Notes: generated by a model from the sequence alone, not told the origin. Positions 47,857 to 57,621 are shown, numbered from the stretch's first letter. The stretch is 64,000 nt of DNA from Prevotellaceae bacterium UBA1726 (GCA_002316005.1 DCIM01000063.1:15998-79997); one strand, 5' to 3'. A program made the numbers and translations.

Positions 47857-47897
47857 TAAACATCCTCCCCTTCATAGGGGAGGCTTGGTGGGGCTTT
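47857..47897 (-). repeat. Dispersed palindrome copy, inverted, abutting the dnaJ start
   Basis: CCTCCCC (47864-47870), TTCATA, GGGGAGG (47877-47883), then GCTTGGTGGGGCTTT on the plus strand. It ends at the base before the dnaJ ATG and so forms the 3' end of the dnaJ leader. Confidence 0.85.
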
Positions 47898-49073
47898 ATG
47901 AACAAAAGAGATTATTATGAGGTGCTTGGCGTTGACAAAAAGGCCAGTGCTGCAGACATAAAGAAGGCGTACAGAAAACTCGCCATTCAGTATCACCCTG
48001 ACCGTCAATCGGACAAGAGTGAGGCAGAGAAGAAGGAAGCTGAAGAGAAATTCAAGGAGGCTGCCGAAGCTTACAGCGTACTGAGTGATGAGACAAAGCG
48101 TCAGCAATACGACCAGTTCGGATTCAACGGTCCTAACATGGGCGGTGGATTCGGTGGTGGCGGATTCGGTGATTTCGACATCAACGACATTCTCAATAGT
48201 GTGTTCGGTGGTGGCGGTTTTGGCGGCTTCAGCGATTTCTTCGGAGGTGGCGGCAGCCGCTCTCGTGGTCCACGCGTCTATAAAGGTGCCGACCTTCGCC
48301 TTAAGGTTCACATGACTCTTGAGGAGGTAAACACTGGCGTCACAAAGAAATTCAAAGTGCGCAAGGATGTCTGCTGCCCTGACTGTAAGGGTTCGGGTAG
48401 TGCAGACGGTTCTGGCACAGAGAATTGTACACAGTGTAACGGTAGTGGCGTAGTTTATCGCACTCAGCGTTCTATGTTCGGTATGATGCAGACACAGGCA
48501 GAATGTCCTGGTTGTGGCGGTGACGGACAGATTATCAAGAACAAATGTAAGCGTTGCCAGGGCACAGGTGTTGTTAAAGACAATGACATCGTTGAGATAA
48601 ACATTCCTGCAGGTGTCGCCGATGGAATGATGCTCACTGTTCAAGGTAAGGGTAATGCCGGTCCTCGTAATGGTGTGGCCGGAAACATTCAGGTTTACAT
48701 TGAAGAGGAAGAGCACAAGACATTCGTTCGCGATGGTCAGGACCTCATCTACAACCTTCTCCTTGATTTCCCAACAGCAGCACTTGGTGGTGAGGTTGAG
48801 ATTCCAACAATCGAAGGTAATAAGGTAAAAATTAAAATCGAGCCGGGAACACAGCCAGGTAAGACACTTCGTCTGCGTTCAAAAGGCCTTCCTGCCGTAC
48901 AGGGTTACGGAAGTGGCAAAGGCGACCTGCTCGTTAATATATCTGTTTATGTTCCAAAGACTCTCACAAAAGACGAGAAGAAGGCAATCGAGCAACTTCG
49001 CGGAAGTGAGAATCTTCAGGGCGACACAGAAACAAAGCGATTCATATTCGACAGATTCAAACGATTCTTCTAA
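47898..49073 (+). CDS. dnaJ: Chaperone DnaJ
   Basis: 391 residues. The J domain (residues 1-75) includes the HPD motif in QYHPDRQ. A Gly/Phe-rich segment follows ([12 protein letters not shown]), then the zinc-finger domain with four CxxCxGxG-type repeats ([33 protein letters not shown]), and the C-terminal substrate domains. Type I DnaJ of normal length; it stimulates DnaK. Its leader contains a palindrome that may fold over the translation start. Confidence 0.97.
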   Translation: MNKRDYYEVLGVDKKASAADIKKAYRKLAIQYHPDRQSDKSEAEKKEAEEKFKEAAEAYSVLSDETKRQQYDQFGFNGPNMGGGFGGGGFGDFDINDILNSVFGGGGFGGFSDFFGGGGSRSRGPRVYKGADLRLKVHMTLEEVNTGVTKKFKVRKDVCCPDCKGSGSADGSGTENCTQCNGSGVVYRTQRSMFGMMQTQAECPGCGGDGQIIKNKCKRCQGTGVVKDNDIVEINIPAGVADGMMLTVQGKGNAGPRNGVAGNIQVYIEEEEHKTFVRDGQDLIYNLLLDFPTAALGGEVEIPTIEGNKVKIKIEPGTQPGKTLRLRSKGLPAVQGYGSGKGDLLVNISVYVPKTLTKDEKKAIEQLRGSENLQGDTETKRFIFDRFKRFF

Positions 49074-49075
49074 AA

Positions 49076-50320
49076 ATGAATTATTCAGAGACCATAGATT
49101 ATCTATACAACGCTGCACCTGCCTTTGAAAAGGTGGGTGCAAGTGCTTATAAGGAGGGATTGAGCAATACTCACGCCCTTGATGAGCATTTCAATCACCC
49201 TCATCGTCAGTTCAAGACAATCCACATCGCAGGAACCAACGGCAAGGGTTCATGTTCGCATACCATTGCCGCTATTCTGCAAAGTCAGGGCTATAAGGTT
49301 GGTCTCTACACATCACCTCATCTCATTGATTTCCGCGAGAGAATACGCATAAATGGCGAGTGCATTCCAGAGGAGAGAGTGATTCGTTTTGTTGAAGAAG
49401 AACGTTCATTTTTCGAACCTCTGCAACCAAGTTTCTTTGAACTTACCACTGCCCTTGCCTTCCTTTATTTTGCAGAGCAAGGTGTTGACATTGCTATCGT
49501 AGAAGTAGGATTAGGCGGACGACTTGACTGCACAAACATCATTACTCCCCTACTCTCGGTCATAACAAACATCAGTTTCGACCATACACAGTTTCTTGGC
49601 AGCACTCTTGCTGCTATTGCCAACGAAAAGGCTGGCATAATAAAAGAAGGAAAACTTTGCCTTGTAGGTGAATACACTCCTGAGACTCGCCCTGTATTTG
49701 AGCGTGTCGCAAAAGAGAAGAATGCAATACTCTGTTTTGCAGAGGATAACCACATTCATTCCAACCTTGATTTTGAGTTAAAAGGCAACTATCAGGAGAA
49801 GAACAAGAATACTATTCTCAATGCCATTCGTCTATTGCGCAACCAACTGGAAATCAGCGACGAAGCAATAGAACGCGGATTGAAAAATGTATGCGAATTG
49901 ACAGGTCTTATGGGTCGTTGGCAGAAACTCCAGGACGAACCTCTTGTGATATGCGACACAGGGCATAATCTTGCAGGTTGGCAATACCTGGCTCCACAGA
50001 TAAAAGCCACAGCCGAAAACCACACTTCATTGAAAGTTGTCTTCGGAATGGTTGACGATAAAGATATCAATGCCGTAATGGATCTTCTTCCAAAGGAAGC
50101 AACATATTATTTCTGCCAAGCTTCAACCCACAGAGCAATACCTGCAAAAGTAGTCAAGGACATTGCCGAAGAGAAGGGAATCTCGGGTAAGGAATTTTCT
50201 TCTGTCAGCGAGGCTTACACGCAGGCTTTGGCAGATGCAAAAGTAGGTGACTTTGTCTTTGTCGGAGGCAGCAGTTATGTCGTTGCAGACTTGCTTACAG
50301 ACCTAAACAATACAAATTAA
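49076..50320 (+). CDS. folC: Folylpolyglutamate / dihydrofolate synthase
   Basis: 414 residues, Mur-ligase fold. The P-loop is HIAGTNGKGSCSHT, then GLYTSPHLIDFRERI, EVGLGGRLDCTN and SFDHTQFLGSTLAAIANEKAGIIK, all family signatures; the C-terminal part has CDTGHNLAGWQYL. It adds glutamates to folates. It begins 2 nt after the dnaJ stop. Confidence 0.94.
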   Translation: MNYSETIDYLYNAAPAFEKVGASAYKEGLSNTHALDEHFNHPHRQFKTIHIAGTNGKGSCSHTIAAILQSQGYKVGLYTSPHLIDFRERIRINGECIPEERVIRFVEEERSFFEPLQPSFFELTTALAFLYFAEQGVDIAIVEVGLGGRLDCTNIITPLLSVITNISFDHTQFLGSTLAAIANEKAGIIKEGKLCLVGEYTPETRPVFERVAKEKNAILCFAEDNHIHSNLDFELKGNYQEKNKNTILNAIRLLRNQLEISDEAIERGLKNVCELTGLMGRWQKLQDEPLVICDTGHNLAGWQYLAPQIKATAENHTSLKVVFGMVDDKDINAVMDLLPKEATYYFCQASTHRAIPAKVVKDIAEEKGISGKEFSSVSEAYTQALADAKVGDFVFVGGSSYVVADLLTDLNNTN

Positions 50321-50361
50321 TTGTTTTTAACTAATCATTTTAGTGATTTTCTGCTTGTAAA

Positions 50362-50393
50362 TTTGCTTATTTGGTTTTTTTTCGTTTACTTTG
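50362..50393 (+). promoter_or_regulatory. -33/-7 promoter for the galactose locus
   Basis: TTTG (50362-50365), 20 nt, then TTACTTTG (50386-50393), one mismatch to TAnnTTTG. The ATG is 37 nt further. Confidence 0.5.
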
Positions 50394-50430
50394 CAATAGA
50401 AATTTAAGTGAAACTAAAAACCAGTTTTTT

Positions 50431-51522
50431 ATGTCAAACACAACAGAAACACAGTACCTTTGTGGTCTGAAGCGCGAAAACTTCCAGACCACAGTAGATG
50501 GTAAGAAGACAGATCTCTTCATTCTTAAGAACGAGTCAGGCAGCGAGGTTGCCATCACAAACTATGGCGGTGCAATCGCTGCTATCATGGTTCCTGACCG
50601 CGATGGTAACTATGCTAACGTAATTCAGGGATTCGACAATGTAAACAAACTTATTGAAGGTTCAGAGCCATACCTCTCAACACTTATCGGTCGTTTTGGC
50701 AATCGTATCTGCAAGGGTAAGTTCCAGTTGAACGGCAAGAAGTACGAGTTGTTCACAAACAATGGTCCTAACTCACTCCACGGTGGTAAGAGAGGTTGGA
50801 ACGCTAAGGTTTGGGATGCTATCCAGATGAACAGCCGCGAGTTGTCTCTGACTTATGTTTCTCCTTATGGTGAGGAAGGTTACACAGGTGAGGTTAAGTG
50901 TCATGTAACTTATACTCTTACTGATGACAACGAGTTGGTTATCAACTACCTTGCAGTAACAAACAAGCGTACAATCATCAACCTCACAAACCACGGTTTC
51001 TTCTCGTTGGCAGGTATCGCAAACCCAACACCAACAATCGACAATGTGATTTGTGAAATCAATGCAGACTTCTACCTCCCTATCGATGAGACATCAATTC
51101 CAACAGGTGAGATTCTGAAGGTTGAGGGCACTCCTTTCGACTTCCGCAAGCCAAAGGCATTCGGTCTTGAGATCAATGCTGACAACGAGCAGATCAAGAA
51201 TGGTTCAGGTTACGACCACAACTATGTATTGAACAAGAACGAGGAAGGCGAACTCAGTTTTGCTGCTAAGATCACAGAACCAGTAAGCGGTCGTACAATG
51301 GAGGTTTACACAACAGAACCTGGTATGCAGCTCTACACAGGTAACTTCCTCTCTGGTTTCGAAATCCAGAATGGTGCTACAGCTCCTCGTCGTTCAGCAG
51401 TTTGCTTCGAGGCACAGCACTTCCCAGATTCTCCAAACCGCCCATACTTCCCAAGTTGTGTGCTCCGTCCTAATGACAAGTACAAGCAGACAACAATCTA
51501 CAAGTTCGGCGTAGACAAATAA
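50431..51522 (+). CDS. galM: Aldose 1-epimerase (cytosolic mutarotase)
   Basis: 363 residues from the ATG at 50431; a frame to 50371 would start inside the promoter and is rejected. No signal peptide. GalM interconverts alpha and beta anomers of galactose. Motifs: NYGGAIAAIMVPD, GRFGNRICKGKF, NGPNSLHGGKRGW (catalytic His), NLTNHGFFSL, and a C-terminal ETxx-like FEAQHFPDSPNRPYFPS (catalytic Glu). It heads a cluster with a sugar transporter, galactokinase and a second GalM. Codon use is strongly biased, as in highly expressed genes. Confidence 0.94.
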   Translation: MSNTTETQYLCGLKRENFQTTVDGKKTDLFILKNESGSEVAITNYGGAIAAIMVPDRDGNYANVIQGFDNVNKLIEGSEPYLSTLIGRFGNRICKGKFQLNGKKYELFTNNGPNSLHGGKRGWNAKVWDAIQMNSRELSLTYVSPYGEEGYTGEVKCHVTYTLTDDNELVINYLAVTNKRTIINLTNHGFFSLAGIANPTPTIDNVICEINADFYLPIDETSIPTGEILKVEGTPFDFRKPKAFGLEINADNEQIKNGSGYDHNYVLNKNEEGELSFAAKITEPVSGRTMEVYTTEPGMQLYTGNFLSGFEIQNGATAPRRSAVCFEAQHFPDSPNRPYFPSCVLRPNDKYKQTTIYKFGVDK

Positions 51523-51530
51523 TCAACGAA

Positions 51531-51569
51531 ATAAATTCCTATGGTTTCCTCGGAGGCCATAGGATTTAT
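51531..51569 (+). promoter_or_regulatory. Long hairpin between galM and the transporter gene
   Basis: ATAAATTCCTATGG pairs with CCATAGGATTTAT with one bulge; CCTC/GAGG in the loop can extend it. There is no T-run directly after it, so it may be a processing or partial-termination element that sets the galM-to-transporter ratio. Confidence 0.55.
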
Positions 51570-51644
51570 CGCGTTTAGTGGATATCACTCCATTCCACAA
51601 CAATCAAAAATAGCAAATAACAATTATAACTAAAAATTAAATTT

Positions 51645-52901
51645 ATGTCAACAGAAAAAACAGGTCGCAACTGGATTGCGATTATCACGATGTTCTTCAT
51701 CTTCGCGATGATTTCGTTCGTAACAAACATGGCGGCTCCATTCGGTAACATCTGGGGTATGTCTTATGAGTGGGCTGGTATGGCCGGTAACCTCATGAAC
51801 TTTACTGCATATCTCTTCATGGGTATCCCTGCTGGTAACATGCTTATCAAGTACGGTTACAAGAAGACTGCTCTCATCGCACTTATCGTTGGTGCTATTG
51901 GTCTTGGTATTCAGTTGGTTTCTGGTGTTGTAAGCAATATCTATGTTTACCTCCTCGGTGCTCTTGTCTGCGGTGTTTGTGTATGTATGCTCAACACTGT
52001 TGTTAACCCTATGCTCAACCTCCTCGGTGGTGGTGGTAACCAGGGTAATCAGCTCATCCAGGCAGGTGGTACATTGAACTCACTCTCTGGAACTCTCACT
52101 CCAATGCTTGCAGGTATGCTCGTTGGTACATTGACAAAGGAATCTTTCCCTGATGTAGCTCCACTTATCATCACTGGTATCGTAATCTTCCTTGCTGCAT
52201 TTGCAGTTATCTCATTCATCAAGATTGAAGAGCCACAGGGCGACCTCTCACAGGTTGTTTACGAGAAGTCTCCACTCGCATTCCGTCATTGTCTCCTCGG
52301 CATCATCGCTATCTTCTTCTATGTAGGTATCGAGATTGGTATCCCAGGTATGATGAACGCATGGATCAGCCACGAGTCATTTGAAGGTGCTGCAGCTGTA
52401 GCAGGTTCGCTTGCTGCTATCTACTGGTTCCTGATGCTCATCGGCCGTTTCACAAGTACTGCAATCTCTGGTAAGGTTTCTTCACGCACTCAGTTGATTA
52501 CAGTTTCTGCAGTAGCTATCGCATTCATCGTTATTGCAATCTTCACAGGCAATGTAAATATCACACTGAACCTCAACCTCGGCTTCATCACAATTCAGGA
52601 CGCTCAGGTTCCACTTTCATGTGTATTCATCTTCCTCTGCGGTCTCTGCACATCTGTAATGTGGGGTGGTATCTTTAACCTCGCTACAGAGGGTCTCGGC
52701 AAGTACACAGCTAAGGCTTCTGGTCTCTTCATGACAATGGTAGTAGGTGGTGGCGTTATGCCATTCATCCAGGACTACCTCGCTCGCGAAGTTGTTGGTT
52801 ACCTCGGTTCTTACTGGCTCATCGTGGCAATGTTGGCTTACATGCTCTACTATGCTCTCATCGGCTGCAAGAATGTAAACAAGGACATTAAGATCGACTA
52901 A
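51645..52901 (+). CDS. Sugar MFS transporter, FucP/GluP family
   Basis: 418 residues with about 12 membrane helices. The sequence (WIAIITMFFIFAMISFVTNMAAPFGNI, FMGIPAGNMLIKYGYKKTAL, LNSLSGTLTPMLAG) matches glucose/galactose-type members of the FucP family rather than lactose permeases. Its position between galM and galK points to uptake of galactose or glucose, probably by proton or sodium symport. Confidence 0.88.
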   Translation: MSTEKTGRNWIAIITMFFIFAMISFVTNMAAPFGNIWGMSYEWAGMAGNLMNFTAYLFMGIPAGNMLIKYGYKKTALIALIVGAIGLGIQLVSGVVSNIYVYLLGALVCGVCVCMLNTVVNPMLNLLGGGGNQGNQLIQAGGTLNSLSGTLTPMLAGMLVGTLTKESFPDVAPLIITGIVIFLAAFAVISFIKIEEPQGDLSQVVYEKSPLAFRHCLLGIIAIFFYVGIEIGIPGMMNAWISHESFEGAAAVAGSLAAIYWFLMLIGRFTSTAISGKVSSRTQLITVSAVAIAFIVIAIFTGNVNITLNLNLGFITIQDAQVPLSCVFIFLCGLCTSVMWGGIFNLATEGLGKYTAKASGLFMTMVVGGGVMPFIQDYLAREVVGYLGSYWLIVAMLAYMLYYALIGCKNVNKDIKID

Positions 52902-52970
52902 TAATTAAATTTCGTACTGCACCTATTATATATATATTAATAAGGTGTGTACAAAACTCTAACAATACAC

Positions 52971-52993
52971 GGTGGGGGCCTCTCTCCCCCACC
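52971..52993. promoter_or_regulatory. Perfect GC-rich hairpin in the galK leader
   Basis: GGTGGGGG pairs perfectly with CCCCCACC around a 7-nt loop, ending 20 nt before the galK ATG. No T-run follows. Confidence 0.6.
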
Positions 52994-53013
52994 GGAAAAC
53001 AAAATTTGAAACT

Positions 53014-54174
53014 ATGGATATAGAATTCGTAAGAAGTCGTTTTATCAAGCACTTCGATGGACAGACTGGTAACATCTATCACGCACCAGGTCGTATCAAT
53101 CTTATTGGTGAGCACACTGATTATAATGGTGGTTTCGTATTCCCAGGCGCAGTAGACTGCGGTATCATGGCAGAGGTTCGTCCTAACGGCACTGACACTG
53201 TTATGGCTTATGCTATTGACCTCAAGGATCGCGTAGAATTCAAGGTTCACGATCCAAAGGGACCAAAGGCTTCATGGGCTCGCTACCTCTATGGTATGAT
53301 TCAGGAGTTCTTCCTCCTCGGTGTAAATGTTAAGGGTTTCAACATCGCATTTGCTGGTGATGTACCACTCGGTGCTGGTATGTCTTCATCTGCTGCCATG
53401 GAAGTTTGCTTCGGTACAGCCCTCAACGACCTCTTCGCTGAGAATAAGATCACTACTTGGCAGATTGCTCGCGCTGGTCAGGCTACAGAGCATAAGTATG
53501 TAGGCGTAAACTGCGGTATCATGGACCAGTTCGCTTCTGCTTTCGGTCAGGCTGGTAAGCTCATGCGTCTCGACTGCCGTTCATCGGAGTTCGAGTACTT
53601 CCCATTCAATCCAGAGGGTTACAAGCTCGTTCTTGTAAACTCTTGCGTAAAGCACGAGTTGGTTGGTTCTCCTTACAACGATCGTCGTCGTTCTTGCGAG
53701 AATGTGGCTGCTGCTATTCAGGCAAAGCATCCAGAGCGTAAGATTGAGACTCTTCGCGATACAACATGGGCTGACCTCGAGGAGGTTAAGGCAGAGTGCT
53801 CTGAGGAGGATGTACAGCGTGCTACATTCGTACTCGGTGAGGTTGACCGCGTGCTCGCAGTTTGTGATGCCCTCAACCGTGGCGACTACGAGGAAGTAGG
53901 TAAGCAGATGTATCTCACTCACAACGGTCTTTCAAAGGATTATGAGGTTTCATGTGAGGAACTCGACTTCTTGAACGATGTTGCTAAGGAGTGTGGTGTT
54001 ACCGGTTCTCGTATCATGGGCGGTGGCTTTGGTGGTTGTACCATCAACCTCGTTAAGGACGAACTCTACGATGCATTCTGCAAGACTGCAGTTGAGAAGT
54101 TCCGCGAGAAGTATGGCAAGGAACCAAAGATTATCCCAGTAGTAATCGGTGACGGTGGTCGCAAAATTTGCTAA
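53014..54174 (+). CDS. galK: Galactokinase
   Basis: 386 residues from the ATG at 53014; a longer frame would begin inside the hairpin and is rejected. GHMP-kinase motifs: GRINLIGEHTDYNGGFVFPGAVD (galactose and base region), VPLGAGMSSSAAMEV (ATP loop) and SRIMGGGFGGCTINLV. It phosphorylates galactose to galactose 1-phosphate. No galT or galE lies in the window, so the rest of the Leloir pathway must be elsewhere. Confidence 0.96.
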   Translation: MDIEFVRSRFIKHFDGQTGNIYHAPGRINLIGEHTDYNGGFVFPGAVDCGIMAEVRPNGTDTVMAYAIDLKDRVEFKVHDPKGPKASWARYLYGMIQEFFLLGVNVKGFNIAFAGDVPLGAGMSSSAAMEVCFGTALNDLFAENKITTWQIARAGQATEHKYVGVNCGIMDQFASAFGQAGKLMRLDCRSSEFEYFPFNPEGYKLVLVNSCVKHELVGSPYNDRRRSCENVAAAIQAKHPERKIETLRDTTWADLEEVKAECSEEDVQRATFVLGEVDRVLAVCDALNRGDYEEVGKQMYLTHNGLSKDYEVSCEELDFLNDVAKECGVTGSRIMGGGFGGCTINLVKDELYDAFCKTAVEKFREKYGKEPKIIPVVIGDGGRKIC

Positions 54175-54187
54175 TAAATAAAACATC

Positions 54188-54224
54188 TGCCCTTCCCGTC
54201 ACAAAAGACAGGAGGGGCATTTTT
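54188..54224 (+). terminator. Terminator-like hairpin between galK and the second galM
   Basis: TGCCCTTCC pairs with GGAGGGGCA (one G-T), followed by five T. It may partly separate expression of the downstream lipoprotein. Confidence 0.75.
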
Positions 54225-54248
54225 CAATATCAAACAAAGGAAACAATT

Positions 54249-55409
54249 ATGAAAATCAAGAATCTTCTTTTTGCTTGCGGTCTTGGCGTTGCAGCATTGC
54301 TTACAGCATGTTCGGGTAATGGCAGCCTCACAAAGTCAGGCATTGACCCTGCAAAGTTCGACAGTATCGTTGACAACAAGCCTGTTAAGCTCTATACACT
54401 GACAAATGCTGATGGCATGGAGGTTTGCGTGACAAACTACGGTGCTCGTATCGTTTCGGTTATGGCAAAGGACAAGAATGGTGCATTACGCGATGTAGTT
54501 CTCGGTTTTGACAATCTTGACCAGTATATCAATGTTGACAACAACTTCGGTGCTGCTATCGGCCGTTATGGCAATCGTATCAACAAGGGTAAGATTAAGG
54601 TAGCTGGTAAGGATTACCAACTCACACAGAACAACTTTGGCCACTGCCTCCACGGAGGTAGCAACGGCTATCATACAAATGTATTTGATGTAAAGGAAGC
54701 AACAGAGAACAAGATTGTCCTCACATTCCGCGATGAGTTCGGTAAGGAGCAGTTCCCTGGCAACCTCGATGTAACAATCACTTACACTCTTACAGACGAG
54801 AACACTCTCGACATCCAGTATGAGGCAGTTTCTGACGAGGAGACTATCTGTAACCTCACAAACCACTCTTACTTCAACCTTTCTGGTCATCCAGAGGTTG
54901 AGAACTGGAACCATGTGCTCTACATCAATGCTGACAACTATACTCCAGTTGACACAACATTCATGACTACTGGCGAGATTCGTCCAGTTTATGGCAATCA
55001 GTTCGACTTCACAAAGCCAAAGGCTCTCAACACATGTATCGCTGACACAACAGGTTACAACGGTCTTCAGATCAAGTGGGGAATGGGTATCGACCACAAC
55101 TTCTGTCTGAATACTTACAAGGACGGCAAGGGTGACGAGCAGAAGGTAGCTGCTTCTCTCTACTCTCCTGATTCTGGTATCCTTATGCAGATGTACACCA
55201 ACGAACCAGGTGTTCAGGTTTACACTGGCAACTTCCTCGATGGTACTGTAGCTGGTAAGGGTGGCATCAAGTATCCAAAGCAGGCTTCAGTTTGTCTCGA
55301 GACTCAGAAGTATCCTGACTCTCCAAACAAGAAGGATTGGCCACAGCCTTACATCAAGGCTGGCGAGAAATATTATAGCCACACTGCTTACCACTTCTCT
55401 GTAAAGTAA
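54249..55409 (+). CDS. Lipoprotein aldose 1-epimerase (exported mutarotase)
   Basis: 386 residues from the ATG at 54249. The signal ends in AALLTACSG, with Cys22 as lipid acceptor, so the enzyme is anchored in the periplasm or on the surface. GalM motifs follow: NYGARIVSVM, GRYGNRINKGKI, NFGHCLHGGSNGY, LTNHSYFNL and a C-terminal CLETQKYPDSPNKKDWP. It presumably equilibrates sugar anomers outside the inner membrane before uptake. It is a paralogue of the cytosolic GalM that opens the cluster. Confidence 0.92.
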   Translation: MKIKNLLFACGLGVAALLTACSGNGSLTKSGIDPAKFDSIVDNKPVKLYTLTNADGMEVCVTNYGARIVSVMAKDKNGALRDVVLGFDNLDQYINVDNNFGAAIGRYGNRINKGKIKVAGKDYQLTQNNFGHCLHGGSNGYHTNVFDVKEATENKIVLTFRDEFGKEQFPGNLDVTITYTLTDENTLDIQYEAVSDEETICNLTNHSYFNLSGHPEVENWNHVLYINADNYTPVDTTFMTTGEIRPVYGNQFDFTKPKALNTCIADTTGYNGLQIKWGMGIDHNFCLNTYKDGKGDEQKVAASLYSPDSGILMQMYTNEPGVQVYTGNFLDGTVAGKGGIKYPKQASVCLETQKYPDSPNKKDWPQPYIKAGEKYYSHTAYHFSVK

Positions 55410-55433
55410 GTTTTATTTTATAAATAAAAAATG

Positions 55434-55473
55434 AGGAATCAGTACTACTTGTGCTGGTTCCTTTTTGTTTTTT
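55434..55473 (+). terminator. Intrinsic terminator after the galactose locus
   Basis: AGGAATCAGTAC pairs with GTGCTGGTTCCT (two wobble pairs), followed by TTTTTGTTTTTT. Confidence 0.87.
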
Positions 55474-55559
55474 GGGGCAAAAACAGCACAAAAAGTCACA
55501 AAATTACATGACAACGAAAAAAAGTGTCAGTTTGACTTTTATAATTCATAAATTCTTAT

Positions 55560-55567
55560 TATCTTTG
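55560..55567 (+). promoter_or_regulatory. -7 box for transketolase
   Basis: TATCTTTG, 35 nt upstream of the ATG at 55603. A TTTG at 55531 is about 25 nt upstream, somewhat far for a -33 box. Confidence 0.5.
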
Positions 55568-55602
55568 TGACGGAATATAATGGAAATATAATATTAATTA
55601 AT

Positions 55603-57621
55603 ATGAACAGTGTAAAATTAATGAACAAGGCTGCGGATAACATTCGTATCCTCGCAGTTTCAGCAGTTGAAAAGGCTAAGTCTGGTCATCCTGGCGGTGC
55701 TATGGGTGGTGCAGATTTCATCAATGTACTTTATTCAGAGTATTTGAACTATGACCCAAAGAACCCTGAGTGGGTTGGTCGCGACCGTTTCTTCCTCGAC
55801 CCAGGTCACATGGCTCCAATGCTCTATTCTCAGCTTTGTCTTGCTGGTAAGTTCTCTCTTGACGAACTTCAGCAGCTCCGTCAGTGGGGTTCTCCTACAA
55901 CAGGTCACCCAGAGTATGAAGTAGCTCGTGGCATCGAGAACACATCTGGTCCTCTCGGCCAGGGTCATGCTTATGCTATTGGTGCTGCTATCGCTGCTAA
56001 GTTCCTCGCAGCACACACTGGCAACCCTACTTTCGCAAAGGAGACAATTTACGCATATATCTCTGACGGTGGTATCCAGGAGGAGGTTTCTCAGGGTGCC
56101 GCTCGTATCGCAGGTAACCTCGGTCTTGACAATCTTATCATGTTCTATGACTGTAATGACATCCAGCTCTCTACAGAGACAAAGGACGTTATGAACGAGG
56201 ATACAGCTGCTAAGTATCGTGCTCAGGGCTGGGAGGTTATCGAGATTGTTGGTAACGACTGTGAGCAGATTCGTGCTGCTATCGAGAAGGCTAAGGCTGT
56301 TACTGGCAAACCTACTCTCATCATCGGTAAGTGTATCATGGGTAAGGGTGCCCTCAAGGCTGACGGTACTTCTTACGAGGCTAACTGCAAGACTCACGGT
56401 GCTCCTCTCGGTGGTGATGCATTCACAAACACTGTAAAGAACCTCGGTGGTGATCCAGAGAACCCATTCCAGATTTTCCCAGAGGTAGCAGAACTCTATG
56501 CTAACCGCGCTAAGGAACTTGAGGCTATCTGCGCTGAGCGTTATGCTGAGGAGAAGGCTTGGGCTGATGCTAACCCTGAGAAGGCTGCACAGCAGGCTGA
56601 TTGGTTCAGTGGCAAGGCTCCACAGATCGACTGGTCAAAGTGTGTTCAGAAGGACAACGACGCTACTCGTTCAGCTTCTGCTGCTTGTCTGTCAGTTCTC
56701 GCTGAGCAGGTTCCAAATATGATTTGTGCTTCTGCCGACCTTTCTAACTCTGACAAGACTGACGGTTTCTTGAAGAAGACTCACGCTCTCACAGCTGACG
56801 ATTTCTCTGGTGCATTCTTCCAGGCTGGTGTTGCTGAGTTCACAATGGCTTGTTGCTGTGTAGGTATGGCACTCCACGGTGGTGTTATCCCTGCTTGCGG
56901 TACATTCTTCGTATTCAGCCAGTACATGCTCCCTGTTGTTCGTATGGCAGCTCTCATGCAGCTTCCTGTTAAGTTCATCTGGACTCACGACGCATTCCGT
57001 GTTGGTGAGGATGGACCTACTCACGAGCCTGTTGAGCACGAGGCACAGATCCGTCTCATGGAGAAGCTCAAGCGTCACGATGGCAAGAACTCTACTCTCG
57101 TTCTTCGTCCTGCTGATGCTCAGGAGACAACAACTGCATGGGCTATGGCAATGGAGAATGTTGACAGTCCTACTGCTCTCATCTTCTCTCGTCAGAATAT
57201 CAACAACCTCCCAGAGGGCAACGACTATGAGCAGGCTCGCAAGGGTGGCTATGTAGTTGCTGGTTCTGATGAGAATCCTGATGTAATCCTCGTTGCTACT
57301 GGTTCTGAGGTTTCTACTCTCGTAGCTGGTGCAGAACTTCTCCGCAAGGATGGCAAGAAGGTTCGTATCGTAAGTGTTCCTTCTGAGGGTCTCTTCCGCA
57401 CACAGCCTGTTGAATATCAGCTGTCAGTTCTTCCTACAGGTGTTAAGAAGTTCGGTCTCACAGCTGGTCTTCCAGTAAACCTCCTCGGCCTTGTTCCTGT
57501 TGCTGAGGGTACAATCTGGGGTCTCGAGTCATTCGGATTCTCTGCACCATATAAGGTTCTCGACGAGAAACTTGGTTTCACTGCCGAGAATGTATATGCT
57601 CAGGTAAACAAGTTGTTCTAA
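55603..57621 (+). CDS. tkt: Transketolase
   Basis: 672 residues from the ATG at 55603; the frame is open to 55567 but that is inside the promoter. Single-chain transketolase with TPP-binding GHPGGAMGGADF near the N-terminus, the GDGxxxxG-like loop region SDGGIQEEVS, a pyrimidine domain with TMACCCVGMALHGG and the sugar-phosphate site THDAFRVGEDGPTHEPVEH. It moves two-carbon units in the pentose phosphate pathway. Codon use is strongly biased (CGT, GGT, CTC), suggesting high expression. rpiB follows after 53 nt. Confidence 0.97.
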   Translation: MNSVKLMNKAADNIRILAVSAVEKAKSGHPGGAMGGADFINVLYSEYLNYDPKNPEWVGRDRFFLDPGHMAPMLYSQLCLAGKFSLDELQQLRQWGSPTTGHPEYEVARGIENTSGPLGQGHAYAIGAAIAAKFLAAHTGNPTFAKETIYAYISDGGIQEEVSQGAARIAGNLGLDNLIMFYDCNDIQLSTETKDVMNEDTAAKYRAQGWEVIEIVGNDCEQIRAAIEKAKAVTGKPTLIIGKCIMGKGALKADGTSYEANCKTHGAPLGGDAFTNTVKNLGGDPENPFQIFPEVAELYANRAKELEAICAERYAEEKAWADANPEKAAQQADWFSGKAPQIDWSKCVQKDNDATRSASAACLSVLAEQVPNMICASADLSNSDKTDGFLKKTHALTADDFSGAFFQAGVAEFTMACCCVGMALHGGVIPACGTFFVFSQYMLPVVRMAALMQLPVKFIWTHDAFRVGEDGPTHEPVEHEAQIRLMEKLKRHDGKNSTLVLRPADAQETTTAWAMAMENVDSPTALIFSRQNINNLPEGNDYEQARKGGYVVAGSDENPDVILVATGSEVSTLVAGAELLRKDGKKVRIVSVPSEGLFRTQPVEYQLSVLPTGVKKFGLTAGLPVNLLGLVPVAEGTIWGLESFGFSAPYKVLDEKLGFTAENVYAQVNKLF

